Source of the DNA: Sphingomonas beigongshangi
Lineage (GTDB): Bacteria > Pseudomonadota > Alphaproteobacteria > Sphingomonadales > Sphingomonadaceae
Direction of reading: 5' to 3'
Length of the DNA stretch: 64,000 nucleotides
Assembly (NCBI RefSeq): GCF_016820445.1
Contig: NZ_JADHDT010000002.1
Span: 1-64,000, forward strand
Made by a program: the position numbers and the translations under genes
The notes under the pieces: generated by a model
Seen by the model: the letters and a program-made list of their open reading frames with translations, nothing else
Database searches by the model: none
What the model was told of the DNA's origin: nothing
Shown here: positions 19,047 to 27,195 of the stretch, in pieces
Numbering within the stretch: the first letter of the stretch is position 1
Layout: each line of letters begins with the position of its first letter

Positions 19047-19071
19047 GGTGGACTAACTAGCTTAGTCCACC
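19047..19071 (-). promoter_or_regulatory. Perfect inverted repeat between cobS and the antitoxin gene
   Basis: GGTGGACTAA, spacer CTAGC, then TTAGTCCACC form perfect 10-bp arms. The repeat lies 8 bp after the cobS stop and 17 bp before the antitoxin start. It could be the antitoxin-toxin operator or a hairpin ending cobS transcription; no U tract follows, which favours an operator. Confidence 0.6.
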
Positions 19072-19078
19072 CCGTGCT

Positions 19079-20083
19079 TCAAGCCCGCCCCACCACGCTT
19101 TCGGGCAGGTCCTTGCCGAACACGCGCTGGTAATATTCCGCCACCAGCGGCCGCTCGTTCTCGTCGCACTTGTTGAGGAACGACAGGCGGAAGGCGAAGC
19201 CGACGTCGCCGAAGATCAGCGTGTTCTGCGCCCAGGTGATGACGGTGCGCGGGCTCATCACGGTCGAGATGTCGCCGTTGACGAAGCCCTTGCGCGTCAG
19301 GTCGGCGACGCGGACCATCGCCTCCACCTGCTTCTTGCCCTCCGGCTTGTCATATTCGCCCGACTTGGCGAGCACGATCTGCGCCTCGGTCGCTGCCGGC
19401 AGGTAATTGAGCGTGACGACGATGTTCCACCGGTCCATCTGGCCCTGGTTGATCTGCTGCGTGCCGTGGTACAGCCCGCTCGTATCACCCAGGCCCACCG
19501 TGTTGGCGGTCGCGAACAGGCGGAACCAGGGATTCGGTCGGATCACGCGGTTCTGGTCGAGCAGCGTCAGCTTGCCCTCCGTCTCCAGCACGCGCTGGAT
19601 CACGAACATCACGTCGGGGCGACCGGCATCATATTCGTCGAAGACGAGCGCGGTCGGCGTTTGCAGCGCCCAGGGCAGTAGGCCCTCGCGGAACTCCGTC
19701 ACCTGCTGACCGTCCTTCAGCACGATCGCGTCGCGGCCGATCAGGTCGATGCGGCTGATGTGCGCGTCGAGGTTGATGCGGATGCACGGCCAGTTGAGCC
19801 GCGCCGCTACCTGCTCGATATGGCTGGACTTGCCGGTGCCGTGATAGCCCTGCACCATCACGCGCCGGTTGTGCGCGAAGCCCGCCAGCACCGCCATCGT
19901 CGTGTCGGGGTCGAAGACATAGGCCGGATCGAGGTCCGGCACGCGCTCGTCCGCCTCGGAAAAGGCGGGGACCTGCATGTCGCTGTCGATGCCGAACACG
20001 TCGCGCACCGACGCCATCTTGTCGGGTGCGTCGAGGATCGTCGTCTCTCGGCTATCTGGCTGGGTATTGGGTATGTCGGTCAT
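19079..20083 (-). CDS. cobS: Cobaltochelatase subunit CobS (AAA+ ATPase)
   Basis: CobS is the hexameric AAA+ motor of the aerobic cobaltochelatase. The 334-residue protein shows a Walker A motif in [17 protein letters not shown] (about residue 85), Walker B in [14 protein letters not shown] (about 150) and sensor-type segments in [15 protein letters not shown]. Its N-terminal segment ([18 protein letters not shown]) is typical of CobS. I take the ATG at 20083 ([10 protein letters not shown]); the frame is open to 20194 but that extension lacks family features. It normally sits next to cobT; here a toxin-antitoxin pair intervenes. On the upstream side an HxlR-type regulator gene on the same strand ends 121 bp before it. 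Confidence 0.95.
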   Translation of the reverse strand: MTDIPNTQPDSRETTILDAPDKMASVRDVFGIDSDMQVPAFSEADERVPDLDPAYVFDPDTTMAVLAGFAHNRRVMVQGYHGTGKSSHIEQVAARLNWPCIRINLDAHISRIDLIGRDAIVLKDGQQVTEFREGLLPWALQTPTALVFDEYDAGRPDVMFVIQRVLETEGKLTLLDQNRVIRPNPWFRLFATANTVGLGDTSGLYHGTQQINQGQMDRWNIVVTLNYLPAATEAQIVLAKSGEYDKPEGKKQVEAMVRVADLTRKGFVNGDISTVMSPRTVITWAQNTLIFGDVGFAFRLSFLNKCDENERPLVAEYYQRVFGKDLPESVVGRA

Positions 20084-20203
20084 GATCCTGGGCGCATCGT
20101 CTCGGGCAAGGCCCTTCCCAACGCACGATACGGGGGAAAGGCACATCGCCTTGCAGTGGGAAGCTATCGTCGTCCCGTCAACGCGAAGCGTCAACCCGAG
20201 CCA

Positions 20204-20902
20204 TCAATCCGCGGCTTGGACGGGGACGACCTTGGGCGGCAGCGCGAACAGGTCGGCGAAGCGTTCCGCCAGGGCGCGGTCGCCGGACAGGCGCATCGTC
20301 CCTTCCGCCTCCGCCACGGCGATCGGCCGCTTGACGTAGATCCATATGGCGAGCGTGGTCGGATCGGTCTCGACCAGCACGTCGACCTCGCCCGGTTCCG
20401 CCCGCACGATATCGAGCCGGCCCTGCGCCAGCGTCGCGCGGAAGGCGTCGTGGCCCAGGCGAAAACCCAGCGTCATCGCGAGGTCCCCCGCCTTGTCCGC
20501 GTCGAGCATCGTGCGCAGCGACAGCATCGCGGAGGCTGGCGAAAAGGGCAGGGTCGGATCATGATCCGGCGACCGCGTCGCCCAGCGGCCCATCGCCTGC
20601 ATGATCGGCTCGACCTCCCTGCCCCAGGGCGTCAGGTCGTAGACCTGCACAGAGGCGGGCGGCGGCAGCTTCCGGCGCACCACCAGACCCGCCGCCTCGA
20701 GCCCGCCGAGCCGCTGCGTCAACACGTTGGCGCTCAGTCCGGCCAGATGCGCGCGGAGTTCGCCGAACCGCCGCGGCCCGAACATCAGTTCGCGCAGGAT
20801 CAGCAGCGACCAGCGCTCGCCCAGGAATTCCAGCGCCAGCGCGGTACCGCAGGCATCCTCGTACCAGCGCGGCCGCGCGCCAGTTACTTTTTCTGACTTC
20901 AT
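20204..20902 (-). CDS. HxlR-family winged-helix regulator with C-terminal SCP2-like domain
   Basis: The first about 110 residues of this 232-residue protein are an HxlR winged helix: CGTALALEFLGERWSLLILRE, then FGPRRFGELRAHLAGLSANV, LTQRLGGLEAAGLV and YDLTPWGREVEPI. The C-terminal half (about 125-230) has the pattern of a sterol-carrier-like ligand domain found in some HxlR relatives. It is divergent from the VOC/SRPBCC cassette across 65 bp containing a TATATAA stretch, so it probably controls that cassette and itself. The inducing signal is unknown. Confidence 0.85.
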   Translation of the reverse strand: MKSEKVTGARPRWYEDACGTALALEFLGERWSLLILRELMFGPRRFGELRAHLAGLSANVLTQRLGGLEAAGLVVRRKLPPPASVQVYDLTPWGREVEPIMQAMGRWATRSPDHDPTLPFSPASAMLSLRTMLDADKAGDLAMTLGFRLGHDAFRATLAQGRLDIVRAEPGEVDVLVETDPTTLAIWIYVKRPIAVAEAEGTMRLSGDRALAERFADLFALPPKVVPVQAAD

Positions 20903-20967
20903 CGTTGCTTTATATAACTACCTGCGGCATCCATAGCCAGTCCCGAGTCGGGAGAGGAGAAAGAGCC

Positions 20968-21408
20968 ATGGCCAAGATGATCTTCGTCAACCTGCCCGTC
21001 GCGGACGTCGCGCGCGCCACCGCTTTCTATCAGGCGCTGGGCTTCGAGAAGAACGAACAATTCTCCAATCCGCAAGGCTCGGCGATGCAATGGACCGACA
21101 CGATCAACGTCATGCTGCTCGCCCGGCCGCTGTTTTCCAGCTTCACGCAGAAGGCGATCGCCGATCCCTTCACGCAGACCACGTCGCTGTTCGCACTCGG
21201 GCTCGACGACCGCGCGGCGGTGGACGCGATCACCCAGGCGGCGGTGGCGGCCGGTGGACGCGAGCTGCACGAGCCGGAGGATCACGGCTTCATGTACAGC
21301 CGCGCCTTCGAGGACCTCGACGGCCATGGCTGGGGTCCCTTCTCCATGGATGTCGCCGCGCATGCGGAGGCGATGGCGCAGGGGGACGCCCGGCACGCAG
21401 AAGGCTGA
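20968..21408 (+). CDS. VOC-family protein (glyoxalase/bleomycin-resistance fold)
   Basis: This single VOC-type protein of 146 residues opens MAKMIFVNLPVADVARATAF and continues with YQALGFEKNEQF, followed by strands TINVMLLARPLF and a C-terminal LDGHGWGPFSMD segment. Members bind divalent metals or small hydrophobic molecules and act as lyases, dioxygenases or binding proteins; the substrate here cannot be inferred. The true start is the ATG at 20968 with GGAGAGGAG upstream. It is the first gene of a four-gene cassette divergent from the HxlR regulator. Confidence 0.85.
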   Translation: MAKMIFVNLPVADVARATAFYQALGFEKNEQFSNPQGSAMQWTDTINVMLLARPLFSSFTQKAIADPFTQTTSLFALGLDDRAAVDAITQAAVAAGGRELHEPEDHGFMYSRAFEDLDGHGWGPFSMDVAAHAEAMAQGDARHAEG

Positions 21409-21457
21409 GCGGACGATCGGCAGCGCGCCCGCCGCGGCGCGAAAGGGAGGACAGAAG

Positions 21458-22255
21458 ATGACCCAGGTCGAAGGAACACCCGTCTGGTTCGAACTGACGA
21501 CGCCCGATCCGCAGGGGGCGGCCGATTTCCTCGCCGCCGTGGCGGGCTGGCAGGTCGCGCCCTCGCCGGTCGCGGAACATGGCGGCTATCTGCTTGCCGG
21601 CCCCGATCTCGCGAACGGTGTCGCGGGACTCATGGCACCGCCGCCGGGGGCGCCGCAGGCCCATCGCTGGACGCTGAACCTCGCCACCGCCGATGTCGAT
21701 CGCGCGGTGGAACGCGTGGTATCGCTCGGCGGCAGCTGCCGGTTCGGCCCGATGGACATTCCGCATGTCGGTCGCTTTGCCCTCGTCGCCGATCCGCAGG
21801 GCATCGCCTTCAATCTGCTGTCCGGACCAGGCGCCGACACTTCGCGCGCCTTCGCGCAGGCGCGCGGCGACACGATCGGGCGCGGCGTATGGATCGAGCT
21901 GGCGACGCCCGATCCCGACGGCGCCTTCGCCTTCTACGGCGCGCTGTTCGGCTGGGAGAAAGCGGGCGCGATGCCGATGGGCGAGATGGGCGATTACGCC
22001 TTCATCGGCGGTGCCGGCGATGTCCGGCCGGGTGCGGTGATGTCGAGTACGGCGACCGGCGCGCCGCCACGATGGAACTGGTATGTGCATGTCGCGGACA
22101 TCGACGCGGCGGTCGCGACCGCCACGGCCAGGGGCGGCACCCTGATACAGGGTCCCGATCCGATCCCGGGCGGCGACTATTCCGCCAATATCCTCGATCC
22201 GCACGGCATCCAGCTGGGACTGGTCGGCGCGCGCCGGAGCGGGGTGGCGGCATGA
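21458..22255 (+). CDS. Two-domain VOC-family protein
   Basis: The 265-residue protein carries two tandem VOC modules, the first beginning PVWFELTTPDPQGAADFL (about residues 8-25) and the second GVWIELATPDPDGAFAFYGA (about 140). This plan matches the CFP-30B-like glyoxalase-related group. AAAGGGAGG precedes the ATG at 21458. Its TGA overlaps the next ATG as ATGA, so translation is coupled. Function is unknown; within the HxlR cassette it may handle a reactive electrophile or small aromatic compound, which is inference from context. Confidence 0.85.
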   Translation: MTQVEGTPVWFELTTPDPQGAADFLAAVAGWQVAPSPVAEHGGYLLAGPDLANGVAGLMAPPPGAPQAHRWTLNLATADVDRAVERVVSLGGSCRFGPMDIPHVGRFALVADPQGIAFNLLSGPGADTSRAFAQARGDTIGRGVWIELATPDPDGAFAFYGALFGWEKAGAMPMGEMGDYAFIGGAGDVRPGAVMSSTATGAPPRWNWYVHVADIDAAVATATARGGTLIQGPDPIPGGDYSANILDPHGIQLGLVGARRSGVAA

Positions 22256-22743
22256 CCGGCGTGCGGATGCGGACCTGCCTGTGGTTCGACCATGGCGAGG
22301 CGCGCAAGGCGGCGGACTTCTACGCCGGCGTCTTTCCCGACACGTTCGTCGAGGATGTGACGGGCGCCCCGATCGACCTGCCCGGCGCCGCGGCTGGTGC
22401 GGAGCTGACGGTCACCTTCACCCTGCTCGGCCAGACGTTCTTCGGGCTGAACGGCGGCCCGGACGTGACGCCCAGCCAGGCGGTCAGCTTTCAGGTCTAT
22501 ACCGACGACCAGGCGACGACGGACCGTTATTGGGATGCCATCGTCGGCAATGGCGGCAGCGAGAAGGCATGCGGCTGGTGCACCGACCGCTGGGGCTATG
22601 CGTGGCAGATCACGCCGCGGGTGCTGATGGACGCGCTGTCCGCGGGCGGCGCGGCGGGCCAGCGCGCGTTCGCCGCGATGATGACGATGCGCAAGATCGA
22701 CATCGCGCGGATCGAGGCGGCGATGAAGGGAGAGACGGCATGA
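22252..22743 (+). CDS. VOC-family protein, PhnB/3-demethylubiquinone methyltransferase-like
   Basis: This 163-residue protein starts MTGVRMRTCLWFDHGEARKA, followed by ADFYAGVFPDTFV, then FTLLGQTFFGLNGGPD and VSFQVYTDDQATTDRYWDAI, and ends with the helix AFAAMMTMRKIDIARIEAAM. This is the pattern of PhnB-like VOC proteins, often misnamed 3-demethylubiquinone methyltransferases. It has ATGA overlaps on both sides, so it is the third gene of the coupled cassette. Catalysis is not established for this subgroup. Confidence 0.85.
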   Translation: MTGVRMRTCLWFDHGEARKAADFYAGVFPDTFVEDVTGAPIDLPGAAAGAELTVTFTLLGQTFFGLNGGPDVTPSQAVSFQVYTDDQATTDRYWDAIVGNGGSEKACGWCTDRWGYAWQITPRVLMDALSAGGAAGQRAFAAMMTMRKIDIARIEAAMKGETA

Positions 22744-23192
22744 GCGAAACTTACGACCTGTCGATCACGCGGCTGATCGCCGCGCCGCCGGCGGCGGTGT
22801 GGCGGGCGTGGACCGAGGATACCGGCGCCTGGTTCTGCCCCGCGCCTTGGAAGGCGGAGTTCCTCGACCAGGACCTCGTCGCCGGCGGCCGGTCGACCAT
22901 CGTCATGCGCGGTCCGAACGGCGAGGAGAACCGGCTGGAGGGCGTCTACCTCGAGGTGGTGCCCGAACGCCGCATCGTCTCCACCGACGCCTTCACCGCC
23001 GGATGGATACCCGCCGGCCCCTTCATGGTCCGCATCGACGATTTCGCGCCGGAGGGCGAGGGCACCCGCTATACCGCGACCGCGCGCCACTGGACGCAGG
23101 AGGCGCGCGACGGCCACGCGGCGATGGGCTTCGAGGCGGGCTGGAACGCCGCGACCGACCAGTTGGAGGCGATCGCGAAGCGGCTGGCCTGA
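22740..23192 (+). CDS. SRPBCC-family protein (AHSA1-like)
   Basis: The 150-residue protein has the START/Bet v 1-like fold of AHSA1 domain proteins: LSITRLIAAPPAAVWRAWTE at the start, a strand region with GGRSTIVMRGPNGEENRLEG, and a long C-terminal helix ending in GWNAATDQLEAIAKRLA. These proteins bind hydrophobic ligands. They often sit with VOC proteins and small regulators in stress or xenobiotic cassettes. It overlaps the preceding gene by ATGA and is the last gene of the cassette. Confidence 0.87.
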   Translation: MSETYDLSITRLIAAPPAAVWRAWTEDTGAWFCPAPWKAEFLDQDLVAGGRSTIVMRGPNGEENRLEGVYLEVVPERRIVSTDAFTAGWIPAGPFMVRIDDFAPEGEGTRYTATARHWTQEARDGHAAMGFEAGWNAATDQLEAIAKRLA

Positions 23193-23197
23193 CGCCC

Positions 23198-23224
23198 CGC
23201 CTGCCCGCCCGGGGCGGGCGGGCG
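23198..23224. terminator. GC-rich hairpin between convergent genes
   Basis: CGCCTGCCCGCCC and GGGCGGGCGGGCG are complementary over 13 positions with one G-T pair, centred between the SRPBCC stop (23192) and the convergent J-domain gene stop (23228). It is probably a two-way transcription barrier; no U tract is seen on either strand. Confidence 0.5.
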
Positions 23225-23227
23225 GGA

Positions 23228-23836
23228 TCACGCGAACGCGGGTGCCTGGCGCAATTGCTGATAGGCCGCGATCACCTTTTGCAGCATCGCCTCCTGGCTG
23301 CGGTCGCCGCCGTTGCGATCGGGGTGATAGCGCCGCACGAGCTCCGAATAGCGCCTGCGCAGCGCCATGCGGTCCGCGTCGGCCGCGAGGCCCAGCACCT
23401 TAAGGCTGGCGCGATCCTGGCCGCTCAGCGGCTTGCCGTCGCTGCGCTCGGGGGCGACCTTGCGCCGGAAGCGCGCGGCGATCGCGTCGAGCGGGTCGCT
23501 GAAGTCTGCCCAGCGCGGGCCCTGGTCGCCGCTGCCCGCGCGCGCAAAGGCGCGGGTCTCGCGCTCCCATCCCGCCAGCGGGCGCTGCGCGTGATGGATC
23601 TCGTCGGCGGTCATCCCGTCGAAGTAATTGTAGCGGCTGTTGAACGCGCGCACATGCTCCAGGCACAGCCAGCGGAACGGGCCAGGCCCGTCGCCGTCGC
23701 GTGCGCCCTCGAGCGGCGGCGCGCGGAACTCGCCCGGCTCCTCGCAGCCGGGTTCCGCGCACATCCTGCCATTGGCATCCATCCGGCCGTGGAAACGCGT
23801 GTTCGGCCGGTCCTTCCTGTCCTTCGTCTGCGCCAC
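23228..23836 (-). CDS. J-domain (DnaJ-like) protein with putative N-terminal zinc site
   Basis: The 202-residue protein has a C-terminal J domain (about residues 140-198) with helix II MALRRRYSELVRRYHPDRNG containing the HPD motif that activates Hsp70. The N-terminal part has CAEPGC and CLEH spaced about 35 residues apart, a possible zinc-binding knuckle. Homologues occur beside bolA and cobS/cobT in alphaproteobacteria, where they are thought to be DnaK co-chaperones with an unknown client. The cobS neighbourhood here is broken by the HxlR/VOC cassette. It is divergent from bolA with only 41 bp between the starts. Confidence 0.88.
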   Translation of the reverse strand: MAQTKDRKDRPNTRFHGRMDANGRMCAEPGCEEPGEFRAPPLEGARDGDGPGPFRWLCLEHVRAFNSRYNYFDGMTADEIHHAQRPLAGWERETRAFARAGSGDQGPRWADFSDPLDAIAARFRRKVAPERSDGKPLSGQDRASLKVLGLAADADRMALRRRYSELVRRYHPDRNGGDRSQEAMLQKVIAAYQQLRQAPAFA

Positions 23837-23877
23837 GAACGCTCCCTTAGTCAGCGCAATACCGCTATATAGGCGCG

Positions 23878-24165
23878 ATGACCGACCTCGCCACCGCTCC
23901 GCTCGCCGACATCATCGCCGCCCGCCTTCGCGACGCCCTCGCCCCTACCCGCCTGGAAGTGACCAACGACAGCCATCTTCACGCCGGCCACATGGGCGAC
24001 GACGGCACAGGCGAGACGCATTTTACCGTCGTCGTTCAAAGCCAACACTTCGTCGGCCTCAACCGCGTCCAGCAGCAGCGGCTGGTGAACCAGGCGCTCG
24101 CCGATCTGTTGAGCAGCCGCATTCATGCGCTCGCCATCCGGGCGAGCGCGCCGGGGAACGCCTGA
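23878..24165 (+). CDS. bolA: BolA-family protein
   Basis: The 95-residue protein shows the BolA fold and signature: ARLRDALAPTRLEVTNDSHLH, then GETHFTVVVQSQHFVGLNRV and QQRLVNQALADLL, with LALAIRASAPG-type closure. BolA proteins partner monothiol glutaredoxins in Fe-S or iron regulation. It is divergent from the J-domain gene across 41 bp, a conserved alphaproteobacterial arrangement. The GST gene follows after 3 bp. Confidence 0.93.
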   Translation: MTDLATAPLADIIAARLRDALAPTRLEVTNDSHLHAGHMGDDGTGETHFTVVVQSQHFVGLNRVQQQRLVNQALADLLSSRIHALAIRASAPGNA

Positions 24166-24168
24166 CGC

Positions 24169-24876
24169 ATGACCTACCATCTCTGGTACTGGCCCTCGAT
24201 CCAGGGGCGCGGCGAGTTCGTCCGCCTCGCGCTGGAAGGCGCCGGCCTCGACTATCGCGACTGCGCGCGGCTGCGGGGGGCAGAGGCGCTGCTCGACGAT
24301 CTCGACCGGCGCAGCGAAAGCGGGCGCGGCCCGTTCGCCCCGCCCTATCTCGACACGCCGGACGGAACGATCGCACAGGTCGCCAACATCCTGCTCTACC
24401 TCGGCGAGCACCACGACCTCGCCCTCGCCGCCGACCGCCTGTGGCTGCATCAGCTCCAACTCACGATTGCCGATTGCGTCGCCGAGGTGCACGACGTCCA
24501 TCATCCGGTCGGCACCGGCGACTATTACGAGGATCAGAAACCGGAGGCCGCGCGCGCCGCACGCCAGTTCCGCGACGAGCGCATGCCCAAGTTCCTCGAC
24601 CATTTCGAGGATGCGGCGACCAGCGCGGGCGGGCCGTTCGTGGCCGGCGCCAACTGGACCTATGCGGATACGTCGCTGTTCCAGGTCGTCGCCGGCCTGC
24701 GCTACATGTTCCCCCGACGGATGGCGACGCTGGAAGGCGAATATCCCGGCCTCGTCCGGCTGCACGACGCCGTTGCCGCGCTGCCGGGGATCGCCGCCTA
24801 TCTCGCCAGCGACCGCCGCATCGCGTTCAACACCGACGGCATCTTCCGCCATTATCCCGAACTCGATGCCGAATAA
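24169..24876 (+). CDS. Glutathione S-transferase family protein
   Basis: The 235-residue protein has an N-terminal thioredoxin-like domain, HLWYWPSIQGRGEFVRLALE, with PYLDTPDGTIAQVANILLYL carrying the glutathione-binding Pro and the Ser/Asn-type region (about residues 62-82), and an all-helical C-terminal domain with FVAGANWTYADTSLFQVVAG, the usual N-capping box. It conjugates glutathione to electrophiles or serves a related role. It starts 3 bp after bolA and overlaps the NUDIX gene by 11 bp, so an operon is likely. Confidence 0.9.
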   Translation: MTYHLWYWPSIQGRGEFVRLALEGAGLDYRDCARLRGAEALLDDLDRRSESGRGPFAPPYLDTPDGTIAQVANILLYLGEHHDLALAADRLWLHQLQLTIADCVAEVHDVHHPVGTGDYYEDQKPEAARAARQFRDERMPKFLDHFEDAATSAGGPFVAGANWTYADTSLFQVVAGLRYMFPRRMATLEGEYPGLVRLHDAVAALPGIAAYLASDRRIAFNTDGIFRHYPELDAE

Positions 24877-25348
24877 GGCGCCGCGCGTGCCGCGCCCGGC
24901 GGCGCGCATCCTGCTCGTCGACGCGCAGGACCGGGTGCTGCTGATGCGGTTCACGCCGGGCGATCGCCCGCCGCTGTGGTGCACGCCGGGGGGCGCGGTC
25001 GATCCGGGCGAAAGCTATGCCGCCGCCGCACGGCGCGAATTGTGGGAAGAGGTGGGTCTCGATCGCGACTGCGGGCCGGAGGTCGCGCGCCGCGTCGTCG
25101 GCTTCGTCACGTTCGAAGGCGTCGCGGTCGATGCCGACGAGCGCTATTTCCGCGTCGAGGTCGACACCTGCGAGGTGAAGGCCGGCGCGCTCACGCCGCT
25201 CGAACAGCGCGTGCTCGCCGGTTGGCGGTGGTTCGAGCCGCACGAACTGGCCGACTGGCCGGAAACCATCTACCCGGAGGATCTGGCCGATCTGCTCCGC
25301 CAGACGAAAGGCGCCTCATGCTCGATGACTTCGTCGAACGCACGCTGA
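24866..25348 (+). CDS. NUDIX hydrolase
   Basis: The 160-residue protein contains the Nudix box: GGAVDPGESYAAAARRELWEE followed by VG (about residues 42-64), matching GX5EX7REUXEEXGU. The strand before it, ARILLVDAQDRVLLMRF, is typical. It hydrolyses a nucleoside diphosphate linked to another moiety; the specific substrate cannot be read. The ATG at 24866 overlaps the end of the GST gene, and the C-terminus overlaps the start of the pirin gene by 31 bp, so the three are likely cotranscribed. Confidence 0.9.
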   Translation: MPNKAPRVPRPAARILLVDAQDRVLLMRFTPGDRPPLWCTPGGAVDPGESYAAAARRELWEEVGLDRDCGPEVARRVVGFVTFEGVAVDADERYFRVEVDTCEVKAGALTPLEQRVLAGWRWFEPHELADWPETIYPEDLADLLRQTKGASCSMTSSNAR

Positions 25349-26217
25349 CCCCGGTCACGCACGACCTGGGCGGGTTCAAGGTTCATCGCACCCTGCCGGC
25401 GAAGGAGCGGACGATGGTCGGCCCCTTCCTTTTCTTTGACCAGATGGGGCCGGCGCACCTGCCGACGGGCGGCGGCATCGACGTGCGCCCGCATCCGCAC
25501 ATCAACCTCGCCACCGTCACCTATCTGTTCGAAGGCGCGATCGACCATCGCGATTCGCTCGGCACCTGCGCCCGGATCGAGCCCGGCGCGGTCAATCTGA
25601 TGACCGCCGGCCACGGGATCGTCCATTCGGAACGGTCGCCGGGCGACGAGCGCGCGCACGGCCCCGCCCTGTCGGGCATCCAGACCTGGCTCGCCTTGCC
25701 CGAGGCGGACGAGGAGATGGACCCGGCGTTCGAACATGTCGCCCGCGCGCACTTGCCGACGCTCGACGCACACGGCGCCCGCGCGCGGATCATCATGGGC
25801 GAACTGTGGGGGCAGCGCGCGCCGACGACGACCTATGCCGGCACGATCTACGCCGATATCGCGCTCGATCCCGGCGCCAGCGTGCCGATCGACGCCGCGG
25901 CGGAGGAGCGCGCCCTGTACCTCGCCTTCGGCGAAGCGAGCCTGGAGGGCGTGCCGCTCGAACCGATGCAGCTGTACATCCTGAAGCCGGGCGTGCCCGC
26001 GACGCTGCGTTCCGACAGCGGCGGCCGCGCGATGCTGTGCGGCGGCGACGCCTTCGCGACGCCGCGCCACGTCTGGTGGAACTTCGTCTCCTCCCGCCGC
26101 GACCGGATCAACGAGGCGAAACGCGCGTGGAAGGCGGGCGACTTCCCCAAGGTGCCCGGCGATGACAAGGAATGGATCCCGATCCCGGAAGTGCCGAAGA
26201 CGGTGAGCTATCCGTGA
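25318..26217 (+). CDS. Pirin family protein
   Basis: The 299-residue bicupin has the pirin metal-site segment: VRPHPHINLATVTYLFEGAI followed by DHRDSLG, and MTAGHGIVHSERSPGDE, which together give the His/Glu iron ligands (about residues 60-105). The C-terminal cupin includes YILKPGVPATLRSDSGG. Pirins include quercetin dioxygenases and regulators, so the role is open. The start at 25318 is an ATG inside the end of the NUDIX gene. Confidence 0.9.
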   Translation: MLDDFVERTLTPVTHDLGGFKVHRTLPAKERTMVGPFLFFDQMGPAHLPTGGGIDVRPHPHINLATVTYLFEGAIDHRDSLGTCARIEPGAVNLMTAGHGIVHSERSPGDERAHGPALSGIQTWLALPEADEEMDPAFEHVARAHLPTLDAHGARARIIMGELWGQRAPTTTYAGTIYADIALDPGASVPIDAAAEERALYLAFGEASLEGVPLEPMQLYILKPGVPATLRSDSGGRAMLCGGDAFATPRHVWWNFVSSRRDRINEAKRAWKAGDFPKVPGDDKEWIPIPEVPKTVSYP

Positions 26218-26248
26218 TCGAGACATTCGGACGAGAGAGGATGCAGCC

Positions 26249-27127
26249 ATGACCGACACCCGCCGCCTGTCGCTGTCCACCGGCGTCGAGCTCGACGTCC
26301 AGATCGCGGGCGATCCGGCCGCGCCGCCGGTGATCCTCCTCCACGGCTTTCCCGAATCGCACCGCACCTGGCGCGGCATCGTCCCCGACCTCGCCCGCGA
26401 CCATTATGTGATCGCCCCCGACCAGCGCGGCTATGCCCGATCGTCCAAGCCGGAGGGCGTCGACAGCTACAGCGCGGACAAGATCGTCGCCGACCTCGTC
26501 GCGCTCGCCGACGCGCTGGACATCGACCGCTTCACGCTCGTCGGCCACGACTGGGGCGGCGCGGTCGCTTGGATGGCGGCGCTGACCCGCCCCGATCGCG
26601 TCGCGCGGCTCGTCATCGTCAACGCGCCGCACCCCTATCTCTTCCAGCGCGCGCTGTTCGACGATCCGGCACAGCGTCGCGCCAGCCAGTATATCACCCG
26701 CTTCCGCGACACCGGCATCGATCGCGGCCTGGTCGGGGAAGGGCTGGAGCGCTTCTTCGGCTCCACCTTCGTCCAGCATGCCGCCAGCGCGATGGCGGGC
26801 GCGGACAAGGCGGCCTATCTCGACGAATGGGCGCAGCCCGGCGCGATGACCGCGATGATCAACTGGTATCGCGCATCGACCGTCGTCGTGCCCGCGCCGG
26901 ACGAGGACGCGCCCCGCCCCGTCTTCCTCGACCGGCCCTTCCCGCCGGTGACGCAGGATACGCTGGTGATCTGGGGCACGCGCGACACCGCGCTGCTGCC
27001 GGTGCTGGTCGACGACCTTGCCCCCTATGTCCCGAAGCTCACCGTCGAGAAGATCGACGCGGGTCATTTCGTGACCTGGGAAAAGCCCGACGCCGTCGTC
27101 GCGGCGATGCGGCGCTGGGGGATCTAG
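26249..27127 (+). CDS. Alpha/beta hydrolase, epoxide-hydrolase-like
   Basis: The 292-residue protein has the epoxide hydrolase/haloalkane dehalogenase layout: oxyanion segment [12 protein letters not shown] (HGFP, about residue 32), nucleophile elbow [12 protein letters not shown] (Asp about 101), acid region [12 protein letters not shown] (about 237) and catalytic His in [12 protein letters not shown] (about 271). The HDWGG nucleophile indicates epoxide hydrolase or dehalogenase chemistry rather than esterase chemistry. A GAGAGGATG region lies before the start. It sits between pirin and the his genes. Confidence 0.88.
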   Translation: MTDTRRLSLSTGVELDVQIAGDPAAPPVILLHGFPESHRTWRGIVPDLARDHYVIAPDQRGYARSSKPEGVDSYSADKIVADLVALADALDIDRFTLVGHDWGGAVAWMAALTRPDRVARLVIVNAPHPYLFQRALFDDPAQRRASQYITRFRDTGIDRGLVGEGLERFFGSTFVQHAASAMAGADKAAYLDEWAQPGAMTAMINWYRASTVVVPAPDEDAPRPVFLDRPFPPVTQDTLVIWGTRDTALLPVLVDDLAPYVPKLTVEKIDAGHFVTWEKPDAVVAAMRRWGI

Positions 27128-27195
27128 GCATTCGGCCAGCGGGCTGGCCTTGCAGCCCGTTGCTCCGCCCCGCGCGCCGCCGTAAAGCGCAGCCC

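Noticed and set aside
20903..20967. GTTGCTTTATATAAC as an HxlR operator
   Set aside because: Only the outer bases are symmetrical; kept as a general promoter region for the divergent genes rather than a defined site.
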